Of a stretch of 36,145 nucleotides of DNA, positions 28,456 through 36,145 are shown in pieces (the stretch's first letter is position 1; each line of letters begins with the position of its first letter). The notes beneath the pieces are model-generated. The model was not told where the DNA came from. It saw only the letters and a program-made list of their open reading frames with translations, and did no database searches. A program made the translations under genes and the position numbers. Source of the stretch: GN02-872 sp963518665 (lineage in GTDB: Bacteria > Patescibacteriota > Gracilibacteria > BD1-5 > UBA6164); contig CAUQKR010000009.1 in the NCBI GenBank assembly GCA_963518665.1, positions 1-36,145 on the forward strand, in the 5' to 3' direction.

Positions 28456-29421
28456 ATGGAACAAGAAATTCTTTTAGCTTCAGAGAAAATATCAGCTTTA
28501 AAAAAGGAGATTTCAAAAGTGATAGTTTGACAAGAAAAACTTGTAGAAAGTTTGATTATTTGTCTTTTATCAAGATGACATATTTTGATTGAAGGTTTGC
28601 CTTGACTTGCAAAAACTTTGACTATTTCAACTCTTTGAAAAACTCTAGATTTAGACTTTTCTAGAATACAATTTACTCCAGATTTACTTCCAAGTGATTT
28701 GACTGGAACTGAAATTTTTAATGTAAAAAATTCTCAATTTGAAATAAAAAAATGACCAATTTTTAATAGCTGTATTTTAGCTGATGAAATAAATAGAGCA
28801 CCTTCAAAAGTTCAATCTGCTTTACTTGAAGCTATGGCCGAAAAAACTGTAACTATTTCTTCAAAAACTTTTGAGTTAGAAAAACCTTTTTTGGTTCTTG
28901 CAACTCAAAATCCTATAGAAAATTCTGGAACTTTTAGACTTCCAGAAGCTGAACTTGATAGATTTATGATGAAAATAAATGTAAATTATCCAAGTTTCGA
29001 AGAAGAAAAAATTATGTATAAAAATATTATTTCTTGACAAAAACAGGAAATAAATAAAATTTTTACAAAAAAAGAAATTTTGGATTTGCAAGATTTGTCA
29101 GAAAAAATATTTGTTTCAGATTCAATTTTTGATTATGTAACTAGAATAATTTTTGAAACAAGAAATTTTTTAAATGAAGATTTGAAAAAATACAAAAAAT
29201 ATGTGGATTTTTGAGCTTCACCTAGATGATGACTTGCACTTTTATCACTGGCTAAAAGTTTTGCTTTGATAAATTGAAGAAGTTTTGTTTTACCAGAAGA
29301 TATAAAATTTTTGGCTTCAAGTGTACTTTCTCATAGAATAGTTTTGAGTTATGAAGCTATAACTGATGAAGTTTCTGCTTCAGAATTGATTGAAAAAATT
29401 ATAGAAAAAATAGAACTTTAA
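28456..29421 (+). CDS. moxR: MoxR-family AAA+ ATPase
   Basis: 321 residues, normal size. The AAA+ domain has VIVGQEKLVESLI, Walker A GLPGLAKT (G47-T54), RIQFTPDLLPSDLTGTEIF, Walker B ILADEINRAPSKVQSALLEA, sensor 1 ATQNPIENSGTF and LPEAELDRFMMK. The lid domain has FGASPRGGLALLSLAKSFAL (sensor 2 Arg). MoxR ATPases act as chaperones with von Willebrand A partners, which are encoded three and four genes downstream. The P-loop glycines mix GGT and TGA. Confidence 0.96.
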
Positions 29422-29425
29422 AAAT

Positions 29426-30268
29426 ATGAAAAAAGTAAAAATTTTAGATTTTAAGTTGAATAAATCAATTTGAAATCTTCTTTTTTGATTATACAAAAAT
29501 AAATTTCATTTTGATGGAATGAGTTTTGAAAAACATAAAGAATATGTTTTTTGAGATTCTGTAAAAAATATAGATTGGAAAGCTTCAAATAAGACAAATA
29601 AACTTTATACAAAGGTTTTTGAAGCTGAAAAAAATCTAGATGTTTTATTTTTGCTTGATTTGAATCCTTCGATGAATTTTTATTCAGAAAAACTCAAAAA
29701 AATTGATTTACTTGAGGAGATTTTTTATGCTTTGGCTTTTTCTGTTATAAAAAATAATGATAATTTTTCTGTTTATTTTTATTGAACAAAAGAAGAAAAA
29801 TTTTTGAATTATAAAAATGATTTTTCTCAGATTTTAAAAACTTTGGAAATTATAGAAAAATTTGAAAATAATGAAAAAATAGATGAAAACAGAACAAAAA
29901 AAATCTTACAAAAACTAAATAGCCATAAAATAAAAAATAAACTTATTTTTATTTTGACAGATGATATTTTTGAAAAAGATAAAAATCTAAAGATTTTAGC
30001 AATGCAAAATGAAATAATTTTTATAAATATTTTTGATTTTTTGGAAAATAATTTAGGAAAAAAAGATAAAAATTTTACTTTTTTTGGTGAAAATAATTTT
30101 TTGAATATCTTTTTAAATAGTAAAAAAATTGAAGAATTTAATGCTTTTAGAAAAGAAAAAATAAAAAAATTTGAAAGAATGTTAAAAAAATATAAAATAG
30201 AATATATTTATATAGATACAAAAATGGATAGTTTTTCAGCTTTGGTTTCTTATTTTTCAAAAAGGTAA
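29426..30268 (+). CDS. DUF58-family protein
   Basis: 280 residues. The diagnostic block VFGDSVKNIDWKASNKTNKL, then VFEAEKNLDVLFLLDLNPSM, matches DUF58 (usual R-x-Y-x-x-GD-x-x-R-x-IDW-x-x-SAR). The region beyond is a degenerate von Willebrand A-like fold (LIFILTDDIFEKDKNLK). DUF58 genes nearly always follow moxR, as here (4 bp gap). The likely role is an adaptor between MoxR and the membrane-bound VWA proteins; this is inferred from context. Confidence 0.88.
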
Positions 30269-30269
30269 T

Positions 30270-30698
30270 ATGCAAAAATTTGATTTAGAAAATTTTTATT
30301 TTTGAGATTTTTTTTCTATAAATTCTCTTATTTTTCTTTGAATAATTATTTTGATTTATTTTATTTTTAAAAATTTATTTGAAATAAAAAACATTTTGAA
30401 ACAAAAAAATACTGAGAAAATAAATGAAAAAATAGATTTTATTTGAATTTTGCAAAAATCTAAAAATGAAAATTTAGAGAAATATTTAGAGATTTTTACT
30501 TTATTTTTAGAAGAAAAAACAAAAAACAAAAATTTACAAAAAATGACTTTTGAAGAAATAAAAAAAATAGATTTGAAAGAAAAAGAAATAAATCTTTTTG
30601 AAAAAATATATTTTTTAATTTATTCTAAAAAAGATTTAGAAATAAAGGAAAAACAAAAAATTTTTGAAGAATTAAAACTAATTTTTGAAAATGTTTAA
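30270..30698 (+). CDS. DUF4381-like single-span protein of the Bat operon
   Basis: 142 residues. One membrane segment (SLIFLGIIILIYFIFKNLF, about 19-37) is followed by a cytoplasmic helical region with many lysines and glutamates (LEKYLEIFTLFLEEKTKNKN). The position between DUF58 and the first VWA gene, with the topology, matches DUF4381 proteins of other Bat/MoxR operons, but sequence similarity is not clear to me. It starts one base after the DUF58 stop and overlaps the next gene by 8 bp. Confidence 0.65.
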
Positions 30699-31671
30699 TT
30701 TTGAGATTTTAAATCCTGAATTTTTTTTTATACTTTTAATAATTCCAATTTTTTATTATTTTTTGTATAAAAAATCACAAAAGAATCCCATTTTTGGGGC
30801 TTTTTCTGATTTGAAAAATATTTTTAAAACAAATTCAAAAATTTTTATTTTTAAAAATTTTCTAATTTCTCTTTCTATTTTTTGTTTTACTTTACTTTTT
30901 GCAAATGTGAAAATAATCGATAAAATCGAAACTGAAAAAAAATCTATTTCTTTGGTGTTTGTTTTGGATATTTCAGAATCGATGAATGCAAAAGATTTTT
31001 GAATTTCTAGACTACAAACAGTAAAAAATTTCATAAATGGTTTTTTTGAAAAGCAAAAAAATCTAAAAGTCTGAGTGATTTATTTTTGAAAAAATTCTTT
31101 TATTTGAAATCCAATTTCTTCAGATTTTAAATGAATTTCAGAAAATATAAAAAATATTTCAAGTAAATTTTTGGATAAAAATGATTTTTGAAGTAATGCT
31201 TCTGATGCGCTTTTGCTTGCAAAGAATTTATTTTTAGATAAAAATGAAGAAAAAATAATTATTCTTTTTTCTGATTGAGATTTTAATTCTGGTCTAAAAA
31301 TAGAAAATGTTGCAAAAAATCTAGAGAAAGAAAAAATAAAAGTTTTTTCTTTTTGAGTTTGATGAAAAAATAAAAATTTTTTAGAATTTAAAAATGGAGA
31401 AATAACTCAAAAAATAGAAATTTCTGGATTGATTGAAAAAGATTTAAAAAATATTTCAGATATTACAAACGCAAAATTTTTCAATATAAATGATAAAAAT
31501 TCTTTAGAAAATTTACAGAATGAAATACAAAAAATAAAAGAAAATAAATTAAAAACTTCAGAAAAAATCTATAAAAGTATAGATTTTGAAATAATTTTTG
31601 TTATTTTTATCTTGCTTTTTGTTTTGCTTTTTTTAGAGCTAAATTTTTTTAAAAATATAAAAAATAAATAA
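30691..31671 (+). CDS. batA: BatA-type von Willebrand A membrane protein
   Basis: 326 residues. N-terminal segments (about 11-27 and 52-72) flank the family's typical short loop, followed by the VWA domain with MIDAS motif DISES (D93-S97), SNASDALLLAKNL and the second metal loop LFSDGDFNSG. A C-terminal membrane segment (DFEIIFVIFILLFVLLFLEL) closes the protein. The ATG at 30691 was chosen; a TTG two codons upstream is possible. The domain should bind a metal ion and a partner protein at the membrane. Its stop shares one base with the next start. Confidence 0.9.
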
Positions 31672-32453
31672 TGAAAAATAAACTTTTTTTTATAAAAATA
31701 TTTTTTTTAGTCTTTTGTCTTTTTTTAGCTTTTTTCTCACTTTTTTTTGTAAAAGATAATTTTTTAGAAAACAAAAAAAATCTTGTTTTTGTTTTGGATG
31801 TGAGTAAATCGATGAATGTAGCTGATATAAACTGACAAACAAGGCTTGATTTTGCAAAAAAGATAATTGAAAAAAATCTAGAAAAAGCTGATAATTTTTC
31901 TCTTTTGATTTTTTCTGGAGAAGCAAAAAATATTTTATCAATAACTAATGATAAAAATAATTTTTTAAAAATATTGAAAAATATAGATTTTAGAAACCTT
32001 GAAAAACAGGGAAGCGATTTTTTGAGTCCATTTTTGCTTTTGAAAAATAATTATGAAAATCTACAAAAAACTTTGATTTTTATATCTGATGGATGAGATG
32101 AAGATGATAAAATATCTGAAAAAATAGCTGATTTTAAAGATAAAAATACAAAATATTTGATTTTTTGAGTTGGAAGTAAATTATGATGAAAAATCTGATT
32201 TTTTGATGAGTTTTGAGAAAATCAAGAAAATAAAAATTTTGTTTCAAAACTGACAGAAAAAAATCTACAAAAAATTTCAAGTTTTATTTGATGAAAATAC
32301 TTTAAAATAAATGAAATATCAGATTTAGAAAAAATAGATTTATTTGAAAAAAATAGTGATTTTCCCTTTTTTATAATTTTTATTTTAATTTTTCTTAGTT
32401 TTATTTTTTATATTATTTTTTATATTTTTGATTTTAAAAAATATGATTTTTAG
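31671..32453 (+). CDS. batB: BatB-type von Willebrand A membrane protein
   Basis: 260 residues. N-terminal membrane segment (about 9-24), VWA domain with MIDAS motif DVSKSMN (D43), RLDFAKKIIEKNL, a Thr/Ser loop NLEKQGSDFLSPF and TLIFISDGGDEDD. A C-terminal membrane segment (FPFFIIFILIFLSFIFYII) follows. It is the second VWA of the operon, as in Bacteroidetes-type batA-batB pairs. Start overlaps batA's stop by one base; the stop (TAG) overlaps the next start by 11 bp. Confidence 0.88.
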
Positions 32454-33000
32454 AATTTTTATTTTGATTTTTTTGTTTTTTTGTTTAAATTTTTTTGTTT
32501 TAAAAAACTTTTTTTACAATTTTTTGTGAAATTATTATTTTGAAACTTGACAAATAAAAAAAGCAGAACAATTTTTTCAAAAAACTGATAATTTTATTTG
32601 AAAAATAAATATGTGAAATTATTATTTTTTGCTTTGAGAAAGGGAAGAAGAAAAACAAAAAAAAATAGATTTTTATAAAAAATCTTTAAAAATTTATTTA
32701 CAAATTTTTGAAAACTTAAAAGAAAATGATGAAAAAAAAGAAAATATAGGTAAAAATATACAAATAATAAAAAGTAAAATTTTTCAAAAAAATGATGAAA
32801 AAATAGAAGAAAACAAGGAAATAAAAAAAGATGAAAATAAAATTTTTGAAGAAATAAGAGATGAAGATATAAAAAAATATGAGGAAAATCTACTAGAAAA
32901 ATGACAAAATTTTTGAAAAATCTATGATGAAAAATCTGAAAATAAATGAAATTTTCTTGATAATTCAAAAGACTTCTTAGAAAATAAAAAAACTTGGTAA
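32443..33000 (+). CDS. BatC-like protein with a TPR-like region
   Basis: 185 residues. An N-terminal membrane or signal segment (IFRIFILIFLFFCLNFFVL), then a repeat-like region KAEQFFQKTDNFIGKINMGN with YYFLLGERE, resembling the A-E-x-x-F and G-N-x-x-Y pattern of TPRs. A highly charged, Lys/Glu-rich C-terminal half follows. Last gene of the Bat operon, where BatC/TPR genes usually lie. Glycines in the TPR-like part are TGA. Moderate confidence in the family. Confidence 0.65.
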
Positions 33001-33003
33001 TAA

Positions 33004-33031
33004 AAAAAGAACTTTTTTAAAAGTTCTTTTT
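33004..33031. terminator. Bidirectional terminator after the Bat operon
   Basis: AAAAAGAACTTTT pairs with AAAAGTTCTTTTT. It also ends the convergent pilin gene, whose stop it overlaps. Confidence 0.85.
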
Positions 33032-33575
33032 AGTTTATAGAAATATAAATTTCTTGATTAGCATTACAAGTTCCTTTTTGAGTTTTCATACCTTCATCGA
33101 TTACTGTATCTACATTAATTGCATTATTAGATCTAGTTTGACTAGGATAACAGAAATTAGATTTTTGTTTAGTTTCTGTATTTGTAGTTACTACATAAGC
33201 TGATTTTTCTACTCAGTTTCTTGTTAAAACTTCATATCAAAGAGCTCTATATTGATTACAAGGAAGTGATTTATTTGTAGCTTGGGGATCTAAAGATAGT
33301 TTTCCAGATACATAAGGTTGAAAATCATTATGTGCTACTCATTTTTCATTTGATAAACATCAAAGAGATTGAGGTTCTGGATATTGTCAATTGTCAGAGT
33401 AATAATCTTGTAATAAAGTACGAGCTCATACAATATTTTGTAGTCTTACAGTATCTCTTGATTTAGCTTGTTGAGAAGAATAAGTTGTAATACCAGCAGT
33501 AGCTAAAATACCAATAATAGCAATAACTACCATAAGTTCAATAAGTGTAAAACCTTTTGTTGAATTTATTTTCAT
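33030..33575 (-). CDS. Type IV pilin-like prepilin
   Basis: 181 residues. A short leader (MKINSTKG) ends at the prepilin peptidase site before FTLIELMVVIAIIGILA, with the conserved Glu at position 5 of the mature protein. The globular part has DTVRLQNIVGARTLLQDYYS, typical of type II/IV pseudopilin helices. Four cysteines (LGCLSN, LPCNQ, NFCYP, GTCNA) could form two disulfides. It is presumably assembled into a surface filament for attachment or DNA uptake. Stand-alone gene; no assembly genes in the window. Confidence 0.93.
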
Positions 33576-33610
33576 ATTTTATAAAATAAATAATAAAATT
33601 TTGTTCTTAT

Positions 33611-33639
33611 ATTATAGTTTAAATATTTTTAAAAATCAA
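33611..33639 (-). promoter_or_regulatory. Promoter of the pilin gene
   Basis: On the minus strand: TTGATT, 17-bp spacer, TATAAT, about 35 bp before the ATG. Confidence 0.65.
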
Positions 33640-33708
33640 ACTAAAAATAAATTTTAGCTTGACAGTTTCTAAAAAATATTGTCTGATAAAAATAAAAAAT
33701 ATAGCTTA

Positions 33709-33960
33709 TTATACTTTTTTAAAAAATTCAGTTCTTAAAACCATTTTTCCTGATTCTATAAGTTCTGTATCATCTGTAAGTCTTATTTTTGTAAATTTAT
33801 CTCATCTTTTTATATCTGGAGCTCATTTCACTTTTAAGTCTTTTATAGCTATAACTGTATCTCAGTCTTGTAATCTATTTCCATTTGCATCAAAAACTTC
33901 TATTTCTGAAGTTGTAGTTTCTTCATCATCCATCCAGTTAAAATTTTTATTTTTTGCCAT
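33709..33960 (-). CDS. PhnA-like (YjdM C-terminal domain) protein
   Basis: 83 residues. VFDANGNRLQDGDTVIAIKD, then LKVKGAPDIKRGDKFTKIRL and MVLRTEFFKKV, match the C-terminal SH3-like domain of PhnA/YjdM proteins. The usual N-terminal zinc ribbon is missing; in its place are about 18 residues (MAKNKNFNWMDDEETTT). The family name comes from phosphonate work, but its biochemical role is unclear. Two conserved glycines are TGA. Stand-alone gene between pilin and ppk2. Confidence 0.75.
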
Positions 33961-34028
33961 TTTATTGGTGTTTAAAAATATAAAGTATTTTCATTATACT
34001 AAAAAAAGATATTTTTTCAAACAAAAAA

Positions 34029-34050
34029 GAAGATTTTATTTTCAATCTTC
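34029..34050 (-). terminator. Terminator of ppk2
   Basis: On the minus strand GAAGATT pairs with AATCTTC, followed by TTTTTT. The hairpin overlaps the end of the coding region. Confidence 0.6.
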
Positions 34051-35214
34051 AAATAAATCTTCTTTTTTATCTACTATTTTTTCTAACATTTCTACTTTTT
34101 TTGCTCCATCATAAAGTATTTCTTCATCGATTTTTAGCTTCTCAGCAGAAATTTTTTCTGGATAATCATATTGATTTAATAAATATTTTATGGCATTTAA
34201 TCTAGCCTTTTTCTTGTCATCACTATTGATAATTATCCAAGGAGCATGTTTGTGGTGAGTATTTTTGAAGTTGTGATATTCTGCCAAAGTGTATTTATCC
34301 CAAAGGTTTTGTGATTCTTGATCAATAGGGGATAATTTGTATTGTTTCAAAGGATTGTATTTTCTTGATTCAAATCTTGCAGCTTGTTCTTCTTTACTCA
34401 CTGAAAAATAAAATTTTACTACTTTTATTCCTGATTTTACAAGCATTTTTTCAAAATCTGGAACTTCTTTTATAAAAATTTCATAAGATTTTTTTGAAAC
34501 AAATCACATAACAGGCTCAACTCCAGCTCTATTATACCAACTTCTATCAAAAAATACCATTTCTCATCCAGCAGGTAAGTGTGAAACATATCTTTGGAAA
34601 TACCATTGAGTTCTTTCTACTTCATTTGGTTTTTCTAGAGCTACAACTCTGGCTCATCTTGGATTTAAATATTCTCTAAATCTTTTGATTGTACCTCATT
34701 TTCCAGCTGCATCTCTTCACTCAAAAATAATTAAAAGTTTTTGTCCTGTTTCTTTGATATGATTTTGAAGTTTCAAAAGTTCTAATTGAAGTTCAATAAT
34801 TTCTTTTTCGTATTTTATGGTAGATTTTTTTATACAAACTTTTTTATATTTTTTTGCTTTTTCTTCTGGAATATCAGCACATTTTTTATAAGATTTTTCA
34901 ATTTCTTCAACTACATTTACGATTTTTGCTTTATTTTCTTCTTTTTGTTGTTTTTCTTTTGCTCCTAAAAATTCATTGATTTGATCCAAAAAATCATCGA
35001 TTAGTTTCCATTCTTTTTTTGCTTCTTTTGTAATTTTTTTAGGTCTTGATTCAAGTAAATGTTCAACTTTGTTTTTTAAAACTCTAATATTGTCAATATC
35101 TTGATCTTCTTGAAATCTTTTAAAAAGTTTTTCTACGTCTACTAAGAAATCTCTTATAACTTCTTCTTTTAATTCAACATTTTTGTTGAAAATTTGGTAA
35201 AATAAACTACTCAT
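34036..35214 (-). CDS. ppk2: Polyphosphate kinase 2 with a helical N-terminal extension
   Basis: 392 residues; PPK2 catalytic proteins are usually about 230-300. The PPK2 domain begins near residue 145: LELLKLQNHIKETGQKLLII, Walker A FEGRDAAGKGGTIKRF, then LNPRGARVVALEKPNEVERT, WYFQRYVSHLPAGGEM, the Walker B/lid FFDRSWYNRAGVEPVMGF and YHNFKNTHHKHAPWIIINSD. It moves phosphate between polyphosphate and nucleotides, useful for a cell with little energy metabolism. The first ~140 residues are Lys/Glu-rich and probably helical (VEKLFKRFQEDQDIDNIRVL), with no family recognised. AGGAAAAA precedes the ATG. Three P-loop glycines include TGA codons. Confidence 0.93.
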
Positions 35215-35252
35215 TTTTTCCTTTTTTTATGTATTAAAATTTAATTAAATAT

Positions 35253-35281
35253 ATTTTAACATAAAAAAAAATTGCTTGCAA
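35253..35281 (-). promoter_or_regulatory. Promoter of ppk2
   Basis: On the minus strand: TTGCAA, 17-bp spacer, TAAAAT, about 39 bp before the ATG. Confidence 0.6.
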
Positions 35282-35326
35282 GAAAAATGTCTTGACAGCT
35301 TATGGAAAATATTTTTTAAAAATAAA

Positions 35327-35360
35327 AAAAGAGCCTAGTTATTTGGCAAAAGGCTCTTTT
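35327..35360 (+). terminator. Hairpin with T-rich end, possible terminator
   Basis: AAAAGAGCCT pairs with AGGCTCTTTT around a 14-base loop (AGTTATTTGGCAAA). The T-run is only four bases, so it may instead be part of a structured RNA. Confidence 0.5.
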
Positions 35361-35409
35361 ATAGTAAGAGAGGTAAACTATTTAAAATATTATTTTAAGG
35401 TGGTCCTCT

Positions 35410-35452
35410 AATCAAGTAGAATTTAAAAAAATTTAAATCTACTTGATTTTTT
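35410..35452 (+). terminator. Strong intrinsic terminator without an upstream gene
   Basis: AATCAAGTAGA pairs with TCTACTTGATT, and TTTAAA with TTTAAA above one bulged A; six T's follow. Plus-strand orientation, though no plus-strand gene precedes it. Confidence 0.75.
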
Positions 35453-35673
35453 AATAAAATTTTTTTATCTTGAAAAATTTTTTGACTTCCTCTAAAAAAT
35501 AGATAGTCTAAGCAAAATCTTACAAGAAATAGCATTAGTGAAAATTCTTTATTTTCCTCCTTTAAAAAATGAAAAATCTACTCCTTTAAGTTCCAAAATC
35601 AAACTAGCTAAACTTGATTTGGAGCTTTATTATAAAAATTAATTTTCAAATGTCAAATATTTTTTAAAAAATG

Positions 35674-35701
35674 TTGACAATAATTTAAAAAACTTTATAA
35701 T
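35674..35701 (+). promoter_or_regulatory. Strong promoter of the last gene
   Basis: TTGACA, 16-bp spacer, TATAAT: full consensus in both boxes, as at 25146. Confidence 0.8.
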
Positions 35702-35736
35702 TAAAGTGAAAATTTTTTCAAAAAAGGAATAAAAAA

Positions 35737-36108
35737 ATGTCTGGTGTTTTAACTTTACCATTTGAGTTGGTGTTTTGCTCTGACTCGGAAATTGATTTTG
35801 AAGGTTTGTATTCTACAAGACGTTTATGCAAGGAGAAAATTTGTTTGGATTCTTGTAAAAATTATGTAGATCAGAAAGTGGTAGATGCTTACTATTCAGA
35901 TAATATTTGGAAAGGAAGTTTTATATTATCGATGGATAAAAAGTTTAAAATCATATCTTTAGAATGGATGGATTCATTGTTTTGTGATTTTGAACTCTTA
36001 ACTCAGACAGAGAATTTTAATGTATATAAAATTAGTTTAGATTTTGTATTAGATCCAGATGATGAACCTATAGGTACTTTGTTTATAAATCTAGAATTAG
36101 AACATTAA
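35737..36108 (+). CDS. Small acidic cytoplasmic protein, unknown
   Basis: 123 residues, no TGA codon and no signal peptide. It is acidic, with four cysteines near the middle and start (VFCSDSE, RLCKEKICLDSCKN) and a beta-rich second half (FKIISLEWMDSLFCDFELLT and FVLDPDDEPIGTLFINLELE). AAGGA lies 7 bases before the ATG and a full-consensus promoter lies upstream, so expression should be high. No family recognised. The end of the window holds CCC and GGG arms of what is probably its terminator (36133-36145), cut off by the window edge. Confidence 0.75.
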   Translation: MSGVLTLPFELVFCSDSEIDFEGLYSTRRLCKEKICLDSCKNYVDQKVVDAYYSDNIWKGSFILSMDKKFKIISLEWMDSLFCDFELLTQTENFNVYKISLDFVLDPDDEPIGTLFINLELEH

Positions 36109-36145
36109 AATTTTTTGTATTATTTAAAAAATCCCATAAAATGGG

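Larger units (their letters stand above)
35215..35736. other. Structured intergenic region, possible small RNA locus
   Basis: No convincing gene in 522 bp. From left to right: the ppk2 promoter; a TTGACA box at 35292 without a clear -10; a hairpin (35327-35360); paired GAGG and CCTC at about 35369-35408; a strong terminator (35410-35452); a pyrimidine-rich stretch with CCTCCTTT (35556-35563); an imperfect 40-bp palindrome (about 35599-35638); and the promoter of the last gene. A plus-strand small RNA ending at the terminator near 35452 is plausible but not proven. Confidence 0.45.

Noticed and set aside
32594..32968. Phe-rich minus-strand ORF opposite the BatC-like gene
   Set aside because: Low-complexity shadow of a Lys/Glu-rich plus-strand coding region.
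35395..35535. 46-residue minus-strand ORF (MLFLVRFCLDYLFFRGSQK...) preceded by AGGAGG
   Set aside because: The AGGAGG is about 20 nt from the ATG, too far, and much of the ORF is the translated arm of the terminator hairpin.
1..36145. Widespread pseudogenes or frameshifts
   Set aside because: Apparent breaks are all in-frame TGA at glycine positions; reading frames stay open under code 25 with no frameshift needed.
1..36145. UGA as tryptophan (code 4, mycoplasma-like)
   Set aside because: TGA falls on conserved glycines such as P-loops, while tryptophan positions use TGG; tRNA-Trp has anticodon CCA.

Overview
The window is very AT-rich bacterial DNA that reads correctly only under genetic code 25, where UGA is glycine and only UAA and UAG are stops. 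Invariant glycines are written TGA throughout: the MutS Walker A (TGPNMGGKST, 2762-2791), the RecF Walker A, the MoxR P-loop and the HxH region of an M23 peptidase. Under the standard code nearly every gene breaks into short pieces. This code is known from Gracilibacteria (BD1-5/GN02) and Absconditabacteria (SR1) of the Patescibacteria/CPR. Base composition, a type IV pilin, a baseplate-J-like membrane protein and wall hydrolases fit such a host-associated or epibiotic cell. I cannot tell the two lineages apart from this window.

Layout. 1-349: end of a BspA-type 25-residue repeat protein. 378-1982 (-): baseplate-J-like membrane protein. 2117-8826 (+): a MutS lacking its N-terminal half, a GT4 glycosyltransferase, a polytopic membrane protein, a YmdB-type phosphodiesterase, a small membrane protein and a two-domain wall hydrolase. 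8987-10080: a tiny secreted peptide and an AbiEi-like regulator. 10308-13587 (+): translation block rpsA, rpsB, a Tic20/DUF4870-like gene, tsf and tRNA-Trp. 13752-17665: tsaE (-), a STAS protein, a polyprenyl-phosphate sugar transferase and a membrane spermidine-synthase-like protein. 17702-20508 (-): a surface protein with a C-terminal TGPE-membrane anchor, then gatC-recF. 20576-21585 (+): two small envelope genes and tRNA-Cys. 21678-25358: htpG (-) with a CIRCE-like operator, a small unknown gene, a CDF cation transporter (-) and a small lipoprotein.

25385-33000: a response regulator/histidine kinase pair (-) diverges from an eight-gene Bat-type operon (+): a short BatD-like protein, a secreted protein, MoxR, DUF58, a DUF4381-like protein, two von Willebrand A proteins and a BatC-like protein. 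33030-35214 (-): type IV pilin, PhnA-like protein and PPK2 with a long N-terminal extension. 35215-35736 has no convincing gene but several strong hairpins. 35737-36108 (+): small unknown protein.

Promoters were readable across the window: a -35 resembling TTGACA or TTGATT, a spacer of 16 bp (13 of 17 listed) or 17 bp, and TATAAT or TAAAAT. Most start codons follow A/T-rich leaders with no Shine-Dalgarno sequence; rpsB, ppk2 and three small genes (23776, 25206, 35737) do have one. UGA is rare or absent in the translation genes and dominant in envelope and regulatory genes.
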